Notes: generated by a model from the sequence alone, not told the origin. Positions 33,610 to 48,900 are shown, counted from the stretch's first letter. The stretch: DNA of 64,000 bases from Rhizophagus clarus (GCA_015698045.1 BLAL01000295.1:372001-436000), one strand, 5' to 3'. Program-made: numbers and translations.

Positions 33610-34923
33610 ATGAATGAAAGAAGTAATAAATCTAATAGATTAGAACCATATTCAAAACATATTATTATTAATAAAATTCAAACTCAAACTCATTTTGGGA
33701 TTTATAATAATAATTCTATTGCATCATCATCTAAAACAACCAATAATAATGATGAAAATGATAAAGTTGCAGCTGATTTAACAGACTATACCAAAAATGA
33801 ACAAAGTAACACAAGTCTATTAGATCAAAATAACCCGAACCAGTTTAAAAAATGTTCTAAAGATTATTTCACACCACGCCAAATTCATCTTTGGGTAAAA
33901 GTTTTGGAACTGATTGTTCACTTATCTAAAGACCTAAATGAAAAATTAAATAATGATTTTATATCAATTAAATGGATTAATCACCGGAATAAAATAAGGT
34001 TTAGAGTGTTTCTAACCTTTAAAAAATTAATTTAAATGATTCCATTTTTTTTATCTTTATAAAGATTTTTATTTATTTTTTCATAATATCCTTTAGGAAA
34101 GGTTTAATAACAAATATTACTGAAGATGAAAAATTATTAATACAATCATACATTTCAGAAATTCACAGTGCTTCTTTTAAGGAAATTAGCTTTTCTTGGG
34201 AATTAATTCAAGCTATTGTGAGGATTATTTTCATCAATTAAACACTTGTTATAAGATATTAATTAACTTTAATTAATTGTCTTTTAATAATAGAGTGCAA
34301 TTATATTTAGAAATCCTAATCAAGTTTATCCTCTTTGGGAGGAAATTAAGGTAAATTAAAAAAATTGTAATGCATATTTTTGTTTTGATTTGTTTTATCC
34401 TTTTAATTTTTTCTTTTTCTCTACTAATTTATAAATAGAGTAAAATTGTAATGAACTTGGATCCAGAGGATGAAAAAAAAAATTGTGCCAAAGTAATAAT
34501 TAACAAGCCTATTCTTAATTCAACAATGTTAGTAAAGAATCAATTGGACGAATTAAAATCACTCAGAGCAGTTGATGAAAGGTTTGCTGAATTATGGGAT
34601 CCAAGCATTCAAACACCAAAACAAAAATGTCCTTATGATATTATGAATATTATGGATGATGATATGATCCCACAATTAGAGGTTAATATGTTAATAGGTT
34701 TTGAATAAAAAAAAAAAAATTTTTTTTTTTTTCCTAATACATTTTATATTTTAAAGTTTATAAAAGAAAATATAGTTCACCCGAATGTGAAACCGCCAAA
34801 CCTCTTAGAAAATTTCGCATGTGCTTGTGCTGACAATTGTCAGGTATATAGTCACAGGTTGAGTTTTCGATTTTAAATTTCGGGTGGTCTTTAAATTATA
34901 ATTAATATTTAATTTTTTACAAT

Positions 34924-34954
<31 letters not shown>

Positions 34955-35980
34955 TTCAAATTCTGTAGAAAACGTCGGTGTGTCAATGCATGTTGATTGA
35001 TGATGACTCACAAGGTATTACAAAATCTCCATGTTGTACAAGACTTTTTTTTTCGACTCTTAACTAAATTACTTCCTTTTGTCGATAAGATGAAGGATTT
35101 CCATTTGAGAATGATATGCTGTCGCGGTCAGACATAGGAGCAATTTACGAATGTAATTCTCGATGTAATTGTGATATGTCCTGTCCGAATCGTGTTATAC
35201 AAAGGAGTAAGAAGATACCGAAGAAATTCCAGGTAAGATAGATAAATTATCACTATATTTTATGAATCTTATTTAACGTTTATATTAATTTTTGTGTACT
35301 AGATCTTTAAAACTAAAGAAAAAGGATGGGGAGTTCGATCATTACAATTTATTAAGGAAGGCGAATTCGTCATGGAACATGTTGGAGAAGTTATTGATGC
35401 AAGAATAGCATCATTAAGAGCTGTTTGTTACGATAAATTGGATACAATGAGTTATTTTGACTTGGATTATGATTTCGATAAAAAAGAAAGGAGACAAGTT
35501 CTTTCGTAAGGTTCATCTTTTAATAATTTGATATTAATACTCTGAATAACATAAGAATTTTTTATCTATCTTTTTTTTTTTGTCCTTGTCGTTTTAGTTT
35601 GGATTCTAATTATTGGTGTGGGATAAGCCGATTCCTTAATCATTCATGTAATGCCAATTTGATAACTATCCCCGTAAGTTATTATGATAAATCTTTATCT
35701 TAATGTACATTGCTTATTAATGTTGCGCTTTATAGTTTTTCGTAGAGAATAAGGATAAGAGATGGCAAAGAATAGCTTTCTTTGCGCAAAGAGACATTAA
35801 AGCATTTTCCGAACTTACGTTAGATTATAAAATCGAAACTGATGAGTTCGATTGTTATTGTGGATCACAATATTGTAGGTAAGTACGAGTAAAAGAAAGG
35901 TTATTTTTAATTTAATTTATTTTTTTACGTGACAATGATTTAACTTAATTATATTTTATAGATACACGAAGAATAATTAA
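33610..35980 (+). CDS. SUV39/Clr4-type SET-domain histone lysine methyltransferase
   Basis: Eleven exons keep frame at every join: 33610-33998, 34097-34217, 34294-34350, 34439-34681, 34757-34843, 34969-35014, 35090-35232, 35303-35505, 35598-35673, 35736-35878, 35962-35980; predicted 508 aa. Residues 1-110 are polar and asparagine-rich. A nine-cysteine pre-SET module follows (CACADNCQ, CQC, ECNSRCNCDMSC). The SET domain has KEKGWGVRSLQFIKEGEFVM, MSYFDLDYDFD, the cofactor/catalytic RFLNHSCNANL and LDYKI; the post-SET is CYCGSQYC, and the protein ends six residues after its last Cys. Nine-Cys pre-SET plus post-SET marks the SUV39 group, which methylates H3K9 for heterochromatin. No chromodomain is visible in the N-terminal part, unlike Clr4. 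Target specificity is inferred. It is convergent with the histone gene at 36563-37324. Confidence 0.9.
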
Positions 35981-36562
35981 AGTATACTGGATAATCTCAA
36001 GGGAATCTTCTAAGAATCATTAGAACTTTTTTAATAATAAAAACAATAATAATTATTATTATATATTTGATCTGATTTTTTCATTACCTTATCCTTATTA
36101 AAAAGAAAAAAGAAAAAAAAATATATTTATATAGAGACAATTGACATAGTCTACATTGTTTAGAATAGACATTATTGTCTTTAACTTAAGGATTTGAGAG
36201 AGATGATATGTAGAATTTAGGTTCTTTTATTTTTTTAAAAAAAATCAAAAATCAAAAAAAAATCAAAATAGAAAGAAATTAAATAGGTTTAATTGATTTG
36301 AAATTTATTCTGACACAAGATTATTGTCTTTTTAACTGCAAGTGTTCTATTTATTTTTTATTATATTATGCCGAAATTGTTTTCATATAATACAAATAAC
36401 ATTTTCCAACTACAATGTGTTTATTTAGCTATACGAATAGCCAAAATAAACGGATTCTTGCGTCGAATTCTAATGGAAAAAAGGAAATTAGAAGAGAAAC
36501 AGATTGCATCCGCATGTATTACCAGAATCACATACGAAAACAGTCGATATAATTAAAGCCTT

Positions 36563-37324
<762 letters not shown>

Positions 37325-38570
37325 ATCTTTATGTAATGTAAGCTTAACTTAATTCTTTTATGTATATAGGAAAAAAAAAAAAAAAATCAAAAAGAAAATA
37401 TAACATATTTGGAAACAATATCCAAATCAAAGTTTATACTGTTACTTTTGTTAAAAGTAATTCTTGGTAAAAGAGTGTGTGAATTTAGGAAAATTAGAGG
37501 AAGCGAAGTAGTTTAAATTAAAGGTATGTGTTACATTTTTTTACTTAAAGTATTTTGATTAATTACGTATTTTACTGGATTTGAGGAACAATTCTTGACT
37601 GATTGGAATTACTATTGTGAAGAAACAAAAAAATATTGATCGGATTGTCCCCCTTTCATTAACACTTAACTCGATTCAAAATATATAAATAAGATTGCAT
37701 GCTGTATTTCTACATAATAATTTTAACTAGTTGTTCATAATTCAGTTTGCTTAATACTCATTTTTAGCAATTAAAGAACTTTAAAGACCGACAAAAAAAT
37801 TTTATTAAATTGGTGATTCTTGAAAAACGAGGGTTGAAATGTAGATAATCCTCGCAGTCATATAAGTTACCCCATCATTTATTTTTGGAAAGGGAACAAC
37901 TAACAGATTTCATAGTGACATAAACCGACAAATTAACATTTAATTTCTTGTTTGAATTTCTAACGCTCGAATAAAAAAAAGTTATTGAAAATTGCATAAA
38001 TGGTAAATATGGTAAATTCGCAATGACTGTAATACAAAAATTACGTGTTAAATTGGAGAAATCCAATGGATTAAATTCTCTAAATAATAATCTTGCTATT
38101 TCAATTGTGCTCCTTCTCCTTACGCGTAAATTACCAATCATTTTTCCTGCTGATCTCGTGTGACTTAACATTTTGTTACGTACGACAATTTATTTATTCA
38201 ACAATCAACACGTTAGTTAAAATAAAAGTTTTCTCTGTATCGTTTCGGACGCTCCAACAGTTCCTGTTATCCAGTTATAGCAATTAATCACTGACATTTG
38301 ATACTTTAATGGAATGGTTATTACTCTAGCTATCCAGCATTTCTGATTCGCTATGAAGTTTTTGTCTAACGATCAGAATCATGTGGCTTCGAAAGTTAAA
38401 ATTACGTTTTATTGAATTAGGAAAATTTTTGTTAGATGATTTATGACACGTAAAAATTTACCTTTTACCTAATTGTATCGACGATTTGGAATACAGTGGT
38501 AAGAAATCTGTACTATTATCTCCTTATGACAATTCTTTACGACGTAACATGTTGTTTGTAAAAATATAGA
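37325..38570. other. Intergenic region, no recognised gene
   Basis: The first 200 bases should contain the histone gene promoter, but no motif stands out beyond an A-rich run at 37371-37386. A minus-strand open frame at 37875-38171 (98 codons) has no family resemblance, low-complexity hydrophobic content and no supporting neighbours, so I do not call it a gene. Confidence 0.5.
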
Positions 38571-38574
38571 CTTT

Positions 38575-40669
38575 TGGAAGAACAACACAGAGGAACCTTC
38601 GCATAATAAATCATAAATTTCCGATTACGCCAAAGTAATTTGGAAGAAAGTGAAGTGGAGCATCGTCGGTACAAGGATGAACTGAAGAATATCAGCAAAT
38701 ACTATGATGAATAATCCGAAATTTGGGAATAAGGTGGAAACAAAAATTCAAGGCATGTATAAATTTTATTTGTTGATTTGACACTATGCCATTGCCAACT
38801 ACCATTGTTGGTGCTTACCGGCAGGGGAAGGTTGCTTACTTGTTGGTGTGTTAGTGTGCAGTGTATTCGTACTGTGTTGTCACAAACTATCATGCTGGTT
38901 GTTTACTGGTAGTGGGAAAGGTTGCTAACCTGTTTGTAGTTAGCTTTATGTTATTTCTTACATGCAAGTTAAGGATAAAATTAATAAATCATCATTCTTT
39001 TCTTTCTCCTCTTAGAAATTAAGATTTATAAACGCGATAAAAACTCAGCAGAAGTAAAACTTTTCTGGGAATTACAAGTCAAAAAACAAGATATTCTTAA
39101 GACGAGATTGTTTGAGGAGAGATGCAAGTTACTTGAAAAAGAGCAAATATGTTGTGTTTATGATGTTTTCGAAGTTTAGTGGCTTTCATTTATGACAATA
39201 CTTCCTAATATCCGCAAATAGACCGAAATGGAGGACAAAATGTGTCTTAAACAGACCCAACATATTTTGGATGCGACGAGAGGGACCGTAGATCAAGGCC
39301 TTTCACTACAAAGATCAATTGTAGAAAATTTAAGAAACATGTGCTGAATGAGCCATATGTATCTTGTGAACCACCAAAAAGGACCAAAGTCACTAATGGT
39401 GATATAATCGCAGAATCTCATTCTAAGAAACCGTCACAGAAATAATTAACATAACTGAAGATAACGCAGAAATCGAGATTCTCATACAGGTATTTGGCAT
39501 TCGCTATCTTTTACATACGATAATTATCATTACTCATACTTTAATCTCTAGAATGAGAGAAATATTCGCGAAAAATTACTTAAAGTTTTGGACACAATCC
39601 AAGACAAAGAAAGAAAATCTAAAAAGGACCATATGTCATCGGTATACCTAAAAATATAATGGATTTGTCCGATTTAGAAACACGCAAAAAGTTGAAAATT
39701 CTTAAATGATAATACCAACTTTGGTTCATAAATCTTTCATTTTTGGCAGATTCGATTCCTATTATTATGAGGACTACGATATTGCCACCAAATACTCGAA
39801 CACTGGTAATTTCATATGCATGTTAATATTCGTTTTAGCCAATTTCTCATCTTTATTAACCTTTCTGTAAATAGTGCCACACGATTAGAAGCTCATATTA
39901 GCTATTGAATCAAAAAAGTTTTAATTTAGAACGAACATTCGCGATAGACACTGTAATCTATATCTTAAATCGTTTATTCAAGTTTCATCAAGAGGTTTTA
40001 GACAGTGGGTGGTAAGTATCGATTATAAATTTTTAAATGTTAGGATAGCTTATCAGTTAATTTTTTTTTTTTTTTTTTTTGTTTAGGATTGAATTGACTA
40101 CTCCTCATACAAAAAAAACATAAATTTGATGGATTATTTAAAGTAATAAGAACAAAACCGAAGAATCAAGTTATAATTGTCGTTGAATTTCAAATGGCAG
40201 AAAAGTGTCATTAACTAAAGAACATAATGACCATGTTAAATTATGCCGAAATGCGATGAGGATTTTGAATGCCGTATTTCAAACTATACCCAGGGAAAGG
40301 GCGCGAATCTGCTTGATACAATTTGTTAGTAAGTATTTGATTAAAGGTTGAATATAAGAAAGTGTAAATTATTTACATATCTAAAAATATTATTTTTAGA
40401 CAGGTATCTCAAAATTGAATATATGATCCGTCCCCCGAGACCTTTGATTATTTCGAAAAATGTTCTAAAAATATTGCTGAACTAATTAATTGGTAGGTAT
40501 GGAGTTATAGATTATTTGGACTTCCTTTTTACGGTAGCTAATTTTAATTAATATAGGGAATGTCTTATTCACAGCCAAGGAAATCAACAAAATTCCTTAC
40601 ACAGCTGGAAACAAGAATGTCTTCACAATTCCATTAAAAGACACGCCAAAAACTTATAAAGAAAGCTAA
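38575..40669 (+). pseudogene. Decayed multi-exon gene of unknown repeated family
   Basis: Blocks read in order: NLEESEVEHRRYKDELKNIS (about 38640), NSAEVKLFWELQVKKQDILK (coiled-coil-like, about 39050), then degraded middle blocks around 39230-39660. A well-kept block ERTFAIDTVIYILNRLFKFH at about 39930-40010 has a GT donor, then IELTTPH, a frameshift in an A run near 40120, HKFDGLFKVIRTKPK, VIIVVEFQ, a second break near 40211, DHVKLCRNAMRILNAVFQTI and RERARICLIQF. The end is FTAKEINKIPYTAGNKNVFT and DTPKTYKES with TAA at 40667-40669. Several stops and at least two frameshifts disable it. Between the first two blocks, 38790-38940 holds a diverged direct repeat (GGTTGCTTACTTGTTGGTG / GGTTGCTAACCTGTTTG). 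Function unknown. Confidence 0.6.
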
Positions 40670-43600
40670 CGATTCATATCCAGGATCGCCTTGTCCTAGA
40701 TCTCCAGACTCACCATAAAGATATCTTATGTTATTTGCATTTAGCTTTTATCTCAGTAGCAGGTTTTCTAAACTTTAAATGTATATGCGCATGATTTGAT
40801 GTATGGGAAATAATAAAAATATTACGATACAACTGCGAATTTTCCTTGCGATCATGAACCAAGTAATTTGGCGTTTTTTTTACAAGTACAAATAAAAAGC
40901 ATTAATTGTTTGTCGGGCTGGCTCTGTCTTTTTAATATATGCACGTATGCGGTATATGTATGGAATATGCATCTAGAAAAATAATGTGTCGTTTAATAAT
41001 CACACAAGTTTGTTTTCCTTAAGGGGACAGTTTTTCATAACTAAAATTTATACTAAGACTATGTTATCTGTGCTCCTTCAAACTCTTTACCAAAAAAAAA
41101 GTATTTTTTTTTGCATAAACCTTAAAATCCATGCAAAATCTAATCACAGAGACATTAATGCATAAAAAAAGGTAATTTTATTATTGAAATTATATAATAA
41201 TTTATTAATAAACGCTTTTAATTTAGTACAAATCTGCAAACAGATACAAATGATGTGTATGAACAATGGAAACAAAAAAAAAAAGGGTTTTTTGATGGAA
41301 TACAGAAAAGGGCTCGATGCTCAAGGATAGCACTTGGAATTAGAGAACTCTCAACCCATTAATCGGATTTAATCAATCAATTGTTTCGTGTATATTAAAT
41401 AATATTGATATCCTAAAATGTGATAAGACGTGAAATGGGTTAATTTAGAATTAGAAAGGAAAGAAAAGACCAAACTCAAAAACTACACTAAATCGGCAAT
41501 GATTCACTTAAATGGCCATGTAATTCGATACTATTATAAATTACTAGTGGAAATGGTAATAGTGGGGCTAGAGGTTCAGATACGATCATCAGTACTTGAT
41601 ATTTTAAGATTTGGGAGAACAATTTTAGATATTGAATTGTTAAAGGTTAAATATATGAATAGTTTTAAATATTAATGTGATTGACGCTTAAAAAATAGAT
41701 AAAATAAAAATAATCTTCGATACACATTATATTAAATATATATATACTCTTTCCTATTCTTTTGACAGAACTAAATACTTTTAACGAATTAATTCTCTTG
41801 TTAAATCTTGTTCTAAATAATAGAAAAAAAAGATATTAATTCGTAACTACCGAACTCTCCAATACTGAAATTTGCAATAAAAAAAATGTGAAAATTATAA
41901 TACTTACACCCGTATGAACTTCTTATTGGAATTGTTCCTGGTTAGATGGTTTCTGAAGTGTAAAGAAAGAAAAAAAAATGTCAAACTGAGGGGAAAAACG
42001 ATAATTCGTTAAAATAATCCCGAACAATAATCTTACCTATAGCTTTCTTGAATTTCGCATAGAGTCATTCCTAAATTGTTGCATGCAAAAACTCCTGAAA
42101 AAGCTTTTTCACTTGCTTTAAAAAAATATTTATATATGAAACTTAGCTAATAGCCCTTCTTGATTTCACATAAAACTATTTCTAAAAACTAGAAAAAAGA
42201 AGAAAATAAATGAAAATTGAAATTTACTACTACTACGAAACGTAAATTACCAAGTACCAACTCCATGAAAAAAAAATGAAAAAAAAAAATATTGCAAGAT
42301 TTTTTTATAGTTTTGCTATTTACAAGCCACCAAGACACACTATTCTGCAGTTTTCGGAAAAATACATGATTATATTATTATGTCTCATAAATTAAAATTG
42401 AATTGTAATTTGGAATGTATATTTCATGTAATGATATAATTTCTTTGTCAAAAACTTTGAAGGATATTAAAGGTCGGGTTAAGACTCGGAAAGAGATTCA
42501 GACTCAGATTCAAGAGCATTTGACGGAATTTAGCTGCCAAAATTCAATGTACGTATAATAAATAAGCCTTCAAATTCACTCTTATACTAATTAATGGCTT
42601 GTTATTTTTATTTAGGCGAAATTAGATAAAAGTGGATGATAAATTTTATGCTATCAAAAAGATGACGAACTTTAGATAACAAAGAAATATTTACATAGAA
42701 ACAAATCCAAGTTATTTAAAGTTGATTTTTGATGTAAGGTAACTAAAGTTAGTAAATCTAGAAAATTATCCATGCGCCTCTTTGGAGAAGAAGAAAATGG
42801 GCCAGAAAAGAAAATGTAATATTAACGAAGATATCGCATGAAAATTGGCTACTTAGTTGCCACAGCTTACTTATAATGTTTAGGATAAAACCAATATCAG
42901 AAATCTCGGTGAAAATATTAAGGTTAAACGTGATGCGGTTACGAAAACTATTCATGACACTCGTAAAAATATACAGAAATAACTAATTGAATAAGATTTT
43001 TTGTTTCTTAAAATAAGTTGTAGTTTAATCATGTAATGTTACATATTCGAAATTTTTTATGTGTTAGTTGCTGTATTCCACAATGATTTATATTGCAATA
43101 ATGTTTGGAAATGAGCTAAATCTTGCTCATTAATTTTGCATATCCTGAACTTGTAGTTTATTTTGTATTGTGTAGCCGCCATATTGTATCAGACACTACC
43201 TATATGAAAGTATTTCCTTGACGGGTGACAGAAATTTCGTTTATCTCGTAAGAGAAGCAGACGGAAATTTCCAAGGTGATAGATACATCCCGCCTCAAAT
43301 ATGTAACAAATATACGGATCACTCGATTGAAAATTCTCAACCAACCCGGACTCCTAATAACAAGAGAAATACAAGAATATTAGCCTAAGAATTAATTTTG
43401 ACTAGTGAATATCAACAAATAAATGTAATATGTTTGAATTCAATTCTGTAAAATTTTTCTAATAATTTATAAAATCAATTAAAAAAAATAGATTTTCTCA
43501 AACAGCTATTACAATCTATAAGAGGAGTATTCATATCATAGTCGAACTGTCATGCTAAAATGGAAGCCACGCACTCAAATAAATAGGAGTGAATATTGAA

Positions 43601-43965
43601 CACGCAACCCAGAAAGCCTACGAAATTCCATATGTAAAACGTATCAACCAACTGCACTTAGAGGCAGAGAAGTTGATGGAGTCTCTTAAAGTAGGGAGAG
43701 GAATTAGAATTAGGTCACCATCGTTAGTATAGAGCGAGGCGGAGTTTCACCATGTAATTATTTTTTAGTTTATTATCACTATTAATAAAAAAAATTTTCT
43801 TGGAAATTTGGATGACTTGAAGTCACTGAAATTTCGTCATGTATTTATATAAACGAATTCTCTATTCTTTATTTGAATCCGTTTTTTAAGAATTCAGTAA
43901 TTATTCTTCTACCTTTAAAAATACTATTTGAATTTTATAAATCATACATAATCAATTATGAGCGA
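40670..43965. other. Gene-poor stretch with scattered coding remnants
   Basis: No intact gene can be supported. Short remnants read like protein but have no continuation: VKRDAVTKTIHDTRKNIQK near 42930 (+) and AYEIPYVKRINQLHLEAEKL near 43620 (+). The open frame 41430-41675 (+, 81 codons) has no recognisable domain. The rest is AT-rich intergenic sequence. Confidence 0.45.
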
Positions 43966-43969
43966 GCAT

Positions 43970-45990
43970 AATTACACTGGCTACAAAGGTAATGCTTGTC
44001 GGAATTTCACTCACAAATTCTCAGCTTCTAATCTGTTTGAATTTCTAGAGCTTAACTCCTACCTAAAAAATAAAAAAAGTCCATCATATCGCGGATTTTG
44101 AGCCGCTACCGTGATGTAGTTATTTCATCACTACAATCTGAAGAAACTTGGGGCAGTCTAGACATTTTACTTGGTCTCGGATTTTTTTAAAACTGCAGAA
44201 AACTTATTGAACCAGGATACTTTCGAGAAGTTGAAGGAGAAGGCGTGTATTTTATTTTGCAAAAGAAAGGTAACTTCTAGTTGACCACGTTTGACTCGGG
44301 AAGATTACTGGGGTTTGATAATTGAAGCTTGCTCTTCAAAATGTTCTTAATTCAGGCACCCTATATTTGTTGCTGATAAAGGTCTACTGACTCCGGAGGA
44401 TGAGTTTGTATGTACTTTCCTTTATCACTAATCAAGTCAATGCACTACTAATATCATTCTTTCATGACAGGTTGAACATAAATGCAAAGGTGATGGACTA
44501 AGAGCATATTGGGAAGCCTTATTATATGAATTGTAACATTACAAAGACCATGATGCTCCGGAAAAACTACATGAGTGTAAGAAATTCAGGACAAGTTGCA
44601 AAACGAAGAGTTTATTTGTATTTAGTAAGTTTTTGCATTCTCACTCAAATAATGTTGCATGAAATATAACCATTTCTCTTCGAATAGTGCATGTTTTGAG
44701 CAAATCAACAGGTCAAGTTCTGGCAGACCTTCGGTACCCATCTCTATCTTGATTCTCCAGAATGTAATTAACTTAATAATACTAACTCTGCCAATAATCA
44801 TTTGTCAAGTTGTTCTCTTTGTTGACGAATTTGAGCGCGAATAAAGATGTTAAATCTTCCTCTTCATGGTATTAAGAAAAAAAAGGAAAACTATGCTATC
44901 TGGTCCATAGTTATCATTAGACCATTTAGCAACTTGCAACTGGAAAAAACTACATCTTCATTTAACACTATTAACTTGTTCCATGGTCTGAATTTTACTC
45001 TAGGACAAGTTCAATCCTTATACCAACAATTTGCACAAACGGATAAGTAACAACTAAAAAGAGCCATGTAAAAATTTGTTTTTACTAAGATCAAAGGTAT
45101 AAGAGCTCAAAGTCAAAGAGTCAATAGTTCAGCTTCTTAATTGCCAATTTTTTCTTTTTAATAGTCGTGCCAGTCTTATCTATATCTGTGGGCGTGTGAT
45201 CGTTAGAAAGCTTTTCGCCAAACTTAATAAGGATATGCATATTAGCTTCAATATATGGAAGCGTTTTAGCATGTTATTAGGGGAAGAGGCAATCGAATAC
45301 CTGATCTTTATAAAAATGAAGATACCCTTCTTGCGGACGATATATATACTAAACATGCCATGAATCTCTTCCGGTCAGCTAAAAACCAAAGGAATCTAAC
45401 TTTGTTCCTCATAACAGGTGTACTGGTTCATAAAGTAGATGCTGACATGTTCAAGATTTCCTCACCATTGATGCGCTGGCTGGTCCTTTGGTGAATAATT
45501 CCTCAAGTATTCCCCCCATCTAAAAGTTGATGTACCTAACTATCTGATCCTAATCTACGTAGGCTGAATATTCTTGAGATCTTGAAACAGGCTATCCAAG
45601 TTTTTGATAAAGAAACCATGAATTTGGCATCCCTCTGTTTATTTAAGAAGGCCCATGTGAACGTAAATAACGTTATAAATCTCAGCATCCTAAGAGAAAA
45701 GCGTTTATGATTCAGAACTCTATAGCGATATCATTATCAGTTCATTTAAAAATAAGATGGTAGTTTTTGAGCTATTGCAGGACGAGCTCGATGAACATTT
45801 TTGAATGGCTCTTAATTACGCAAAATTGCTTTTGACATACGAGATCTGGATTGTCCATTTTAAATGTGAAGACAATGGCCGATTGATAGAAAATTTAAAG
45901 AAGGCCTTAAGTCGTACACTTTTGGCACGAACTTAAATTTGACAAAATTAGTCTGATTGCATGTTGTGGGGCTCCAATAAGCATACAAAA
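43970..45990 (+). pseudogene. Decayed large gene, Crinkler-like architecture suspected
   Basis: Protein-like blocks keep one strand and one order while switching frames: CKGDGLRAYWEALLYEL (about 44480), GRPSVPISILILQ then IIICQVVLFVDEFERE (to 44844, Walker-B-like VLFVDEF), YAIWSIVIIRP and TSSFNTINLFHGLNFT (to 45050), KHAMNLFRSAKNQRNLTLFL and KVDADMFKISSPLMRWLVL (about 45350-45490). These are followed by RRLNILEILKQAIQVFDKET (about 45560) and weaker blocks to 45990. A P-loop-type NTPase part followed by a separate C-terminal domain resembles Crinkler (CRN)-type proteins, which are abundant in some soil fungi. The family name is my inference from layout and memory, the pseudogene status from many stops and frame changes. 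Confidence 0.5.
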
Positions 45991-45999
45991 CATGTTACT

Positions 46000-48900
46000 G
46001 ATATAAAAGAATTCATGATGCATTCCATTACAAATATTTCTTTGATTGCTTGCTTTTACATTTCATTTTTCTAATGACTCCACTCAATCGTAGGTCTTGT
46101 AATAGTAAAGAGATGATAACAAGATTATCCGATTTCTGAATAGAAAATTTTGAGTTTAGGTGATTATTAAGTTTGAATGGGAACCAATCTCAGTTTGTAT
46201 CCTAACATTCTCTAACAAGTCCAATGGTTACAGTTATGGTGAATCCGAAGAATTACTGCGTTGATATCATGATAGCAACATGTTGAATGATTTCTAGTAC
46301 TATACACAACAGTATCTAGGTAAAAACCTATAACCAATCGTCGCCTTCGAAATTTTATACTATTTTGATGCTCCTTCCAGTTCTAAAGATTACAAAGATG
46401 CCTCAGTACCGTGAGATATCGGATATGCGTAGCAGTTAGATAACCGCAATATGATATTGAAAAATATTGGGGAATAATAGGGGCTGTGCAGAAAAAAATA
46501 ACGTAAATGGTTTAATTTTAGAAGATCTATCAATAAACTCTAACATAATCGTCATGTTTTTTTGATTCGTGAGGCACAAAATTTGCGCTGATGATCCTAC
46601 AAAGCCATTCCAAGATTGGCTAATATATTAGCTATAGAAGCATCTGTAAAAAAGACGTAGAAGATAAAATAACAGCTTTGAGCGAAGATATAGCTACTTA
46701 ATATTCAGAAATCTCTCAATGAAAGTTGAGAATGGCATCGACGAAGAAAAAGTGGTGCAGCAAAAAGATGAAAAAGAAGAAACGAAGAACCAATCGATCG
46801 AGATCTGATGGACGAAGAGTTTTGAGAAATTCTTATACACTATACAAACGTTAAGTCAAATAAGCCACATAAAGAAAATAACGATTAGAAAGTCTGATAT
46901 TAGCAAAATTTAAATACGACTGACTAAAGAACAAGCAAATTATTTTCAAAAGAAAACTTTTGGTAGTACAATCGTTGTAATGGAAGATAATAAGTTCTAT
47001 CTAGGATGGTGTCTCAAGAATTGGACTATCAAACAAGATGATTAAGAAATAGTTGCGGGAATACGGTGCTAGTTTCGTCAAACCATCGTAATAGAAGGTA
47101 AACAAAAACAACATCCTTCTTCGAGAGTGATACAATAAAGTGATACTTAACGAAGAAGCAACAGAACAATAGACCGTAAAGAAAGAAAAATGAAAAATTT
47201 GCTATTCAGAGGACGAAGAAAAGTAGAAAAAGAAGAATAATGAGAATAAAGAGCCAGTTCAGGAATCAATGATAGATGATTCATCATAATTATAGGAATA
47301 TTACAATCAACTGGATCCAGAGTATTGAACGAAGATTTCGAACAAAGATTGAAGAAAGAAGAATAAAAGAAAGGCGATGGAAGATTTGGATCAAGAAGAT
47401 CACTAAACGAACAAGAGACTAGATGATCAGAAAAACGTCTAACCCTGAAACAACCCAAATCTAGTGAAGAATTCAAAGGTCATCTAAATAGTTTTGTTTC
47501 TACGTCACAATCAACAAGTGATGATTATACTAGCAAATAAAGAAATAGAGCATAGGAAAAATAAAGAGGAAACAATGATTGAATTGTGGTATTTTATTAG
47601 GCTGTTTATTGTATATTTCATTGTAAATAGACAATAACTCTAATTAGTTTTTTTATGGCCTCATTTTCTGATTACAGTAGTATAAATAGTCAATGATAAA
47701 TACTAGTTATTTAGTTTGTCTAGTAGAAATAATTTCCGCATATAAGAATGGTAAAACATCTTTTAGCATACATTTAGTTAAATGTTTAGAATTAGAATAA
47801 TATATATCATATTAATATATATCATATTACGTTTTTGCGCTTTAGAGATAATCAAATATTCTATCAATAGTAGTAGCGCGTCACCACTTTTTTATTTGTG
47901 GTCGGGAAATAATTATGTCCCGTGCAACGAATTTTATTGGTCAAAGTATCATGTGAACCGAATTCTATTGGCCGAAAGTTTCTAATCATATCACACAACA
48001 TCCCAAAAAATTTCGATGAAGTTTAGTCACGATGAAATTTCGGATAAATGATAACTTTATGTCCATAATCTTCAATAACTTCTTCAATTGAATTAGGTTA
48101 AGTGAAAGCTATACAACAATTATCTGTAATGGGACAGCTTTTCTTTTAAGGTCGCTTAATTTTATTGGCGAAAAATTAAATGAAATCGAAAGTTTAAATG
48201 ATTGTATATATAAATTAGACAGAGTAGTTTTAAATTTTCGTATAAAGATGTTTAAAATAAAGAAAAATGAGAAATTAACGAATATTTATGAGTTTATTCA
48301 CAATCTTATCGTCAAAACTCTCTGAGGAAGGATCTTTTTTCAAAAATAATCAATAATAATTTAATATTTTTCTTGTTTCTCAAAATACGACAGCGATTAA
48401 GTTCAAATGAAATTTAGAAACTAAAATACAGGAAAATCTCACTAAACCAATAATTTCGCTATATTATGTATATAATTGTTAAAGTCGTTACTTAATTTTA
48501 ATTAAGGACCATTTACAGCTTATTTTGGAAATATAATCACATGACAAATTTTAATTATAAAAATCATAGATACAAATTTTTCAAATAAAATCTATTTCTA
48601 GTTCTTTTCCCTCCTGTCAGATTTGTCAGTTCATTTGCGTTTAATTTTACGCATCTTTTTGAAAAACTAAAGGAGTTTACTTCTAATACTCCTTTTTCTT
48701 AAAATATTGTAAAAACAACGTGAGTCATTATTCTGTAGATTGGAATGTCAGAATTGTGGAAATTACATCAAGTCCGAAACCTGACGATTCGTCAACATCT
48801 AGAAATACAATAAAGTAGTAAAAGTGAAGGGTAAGCGCAGAAAGAAAAAGACAATTCATATATATATCACATGATGTTATGGAGATGTTTATCATAGATC

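Noticed and set aside
37875..38171. 98-codon minus-strand frame beside the histone gene
   Set aside because: No domain, no signal peptide of proper form, no homologous block nearby. The length is not exceptional for this composition.
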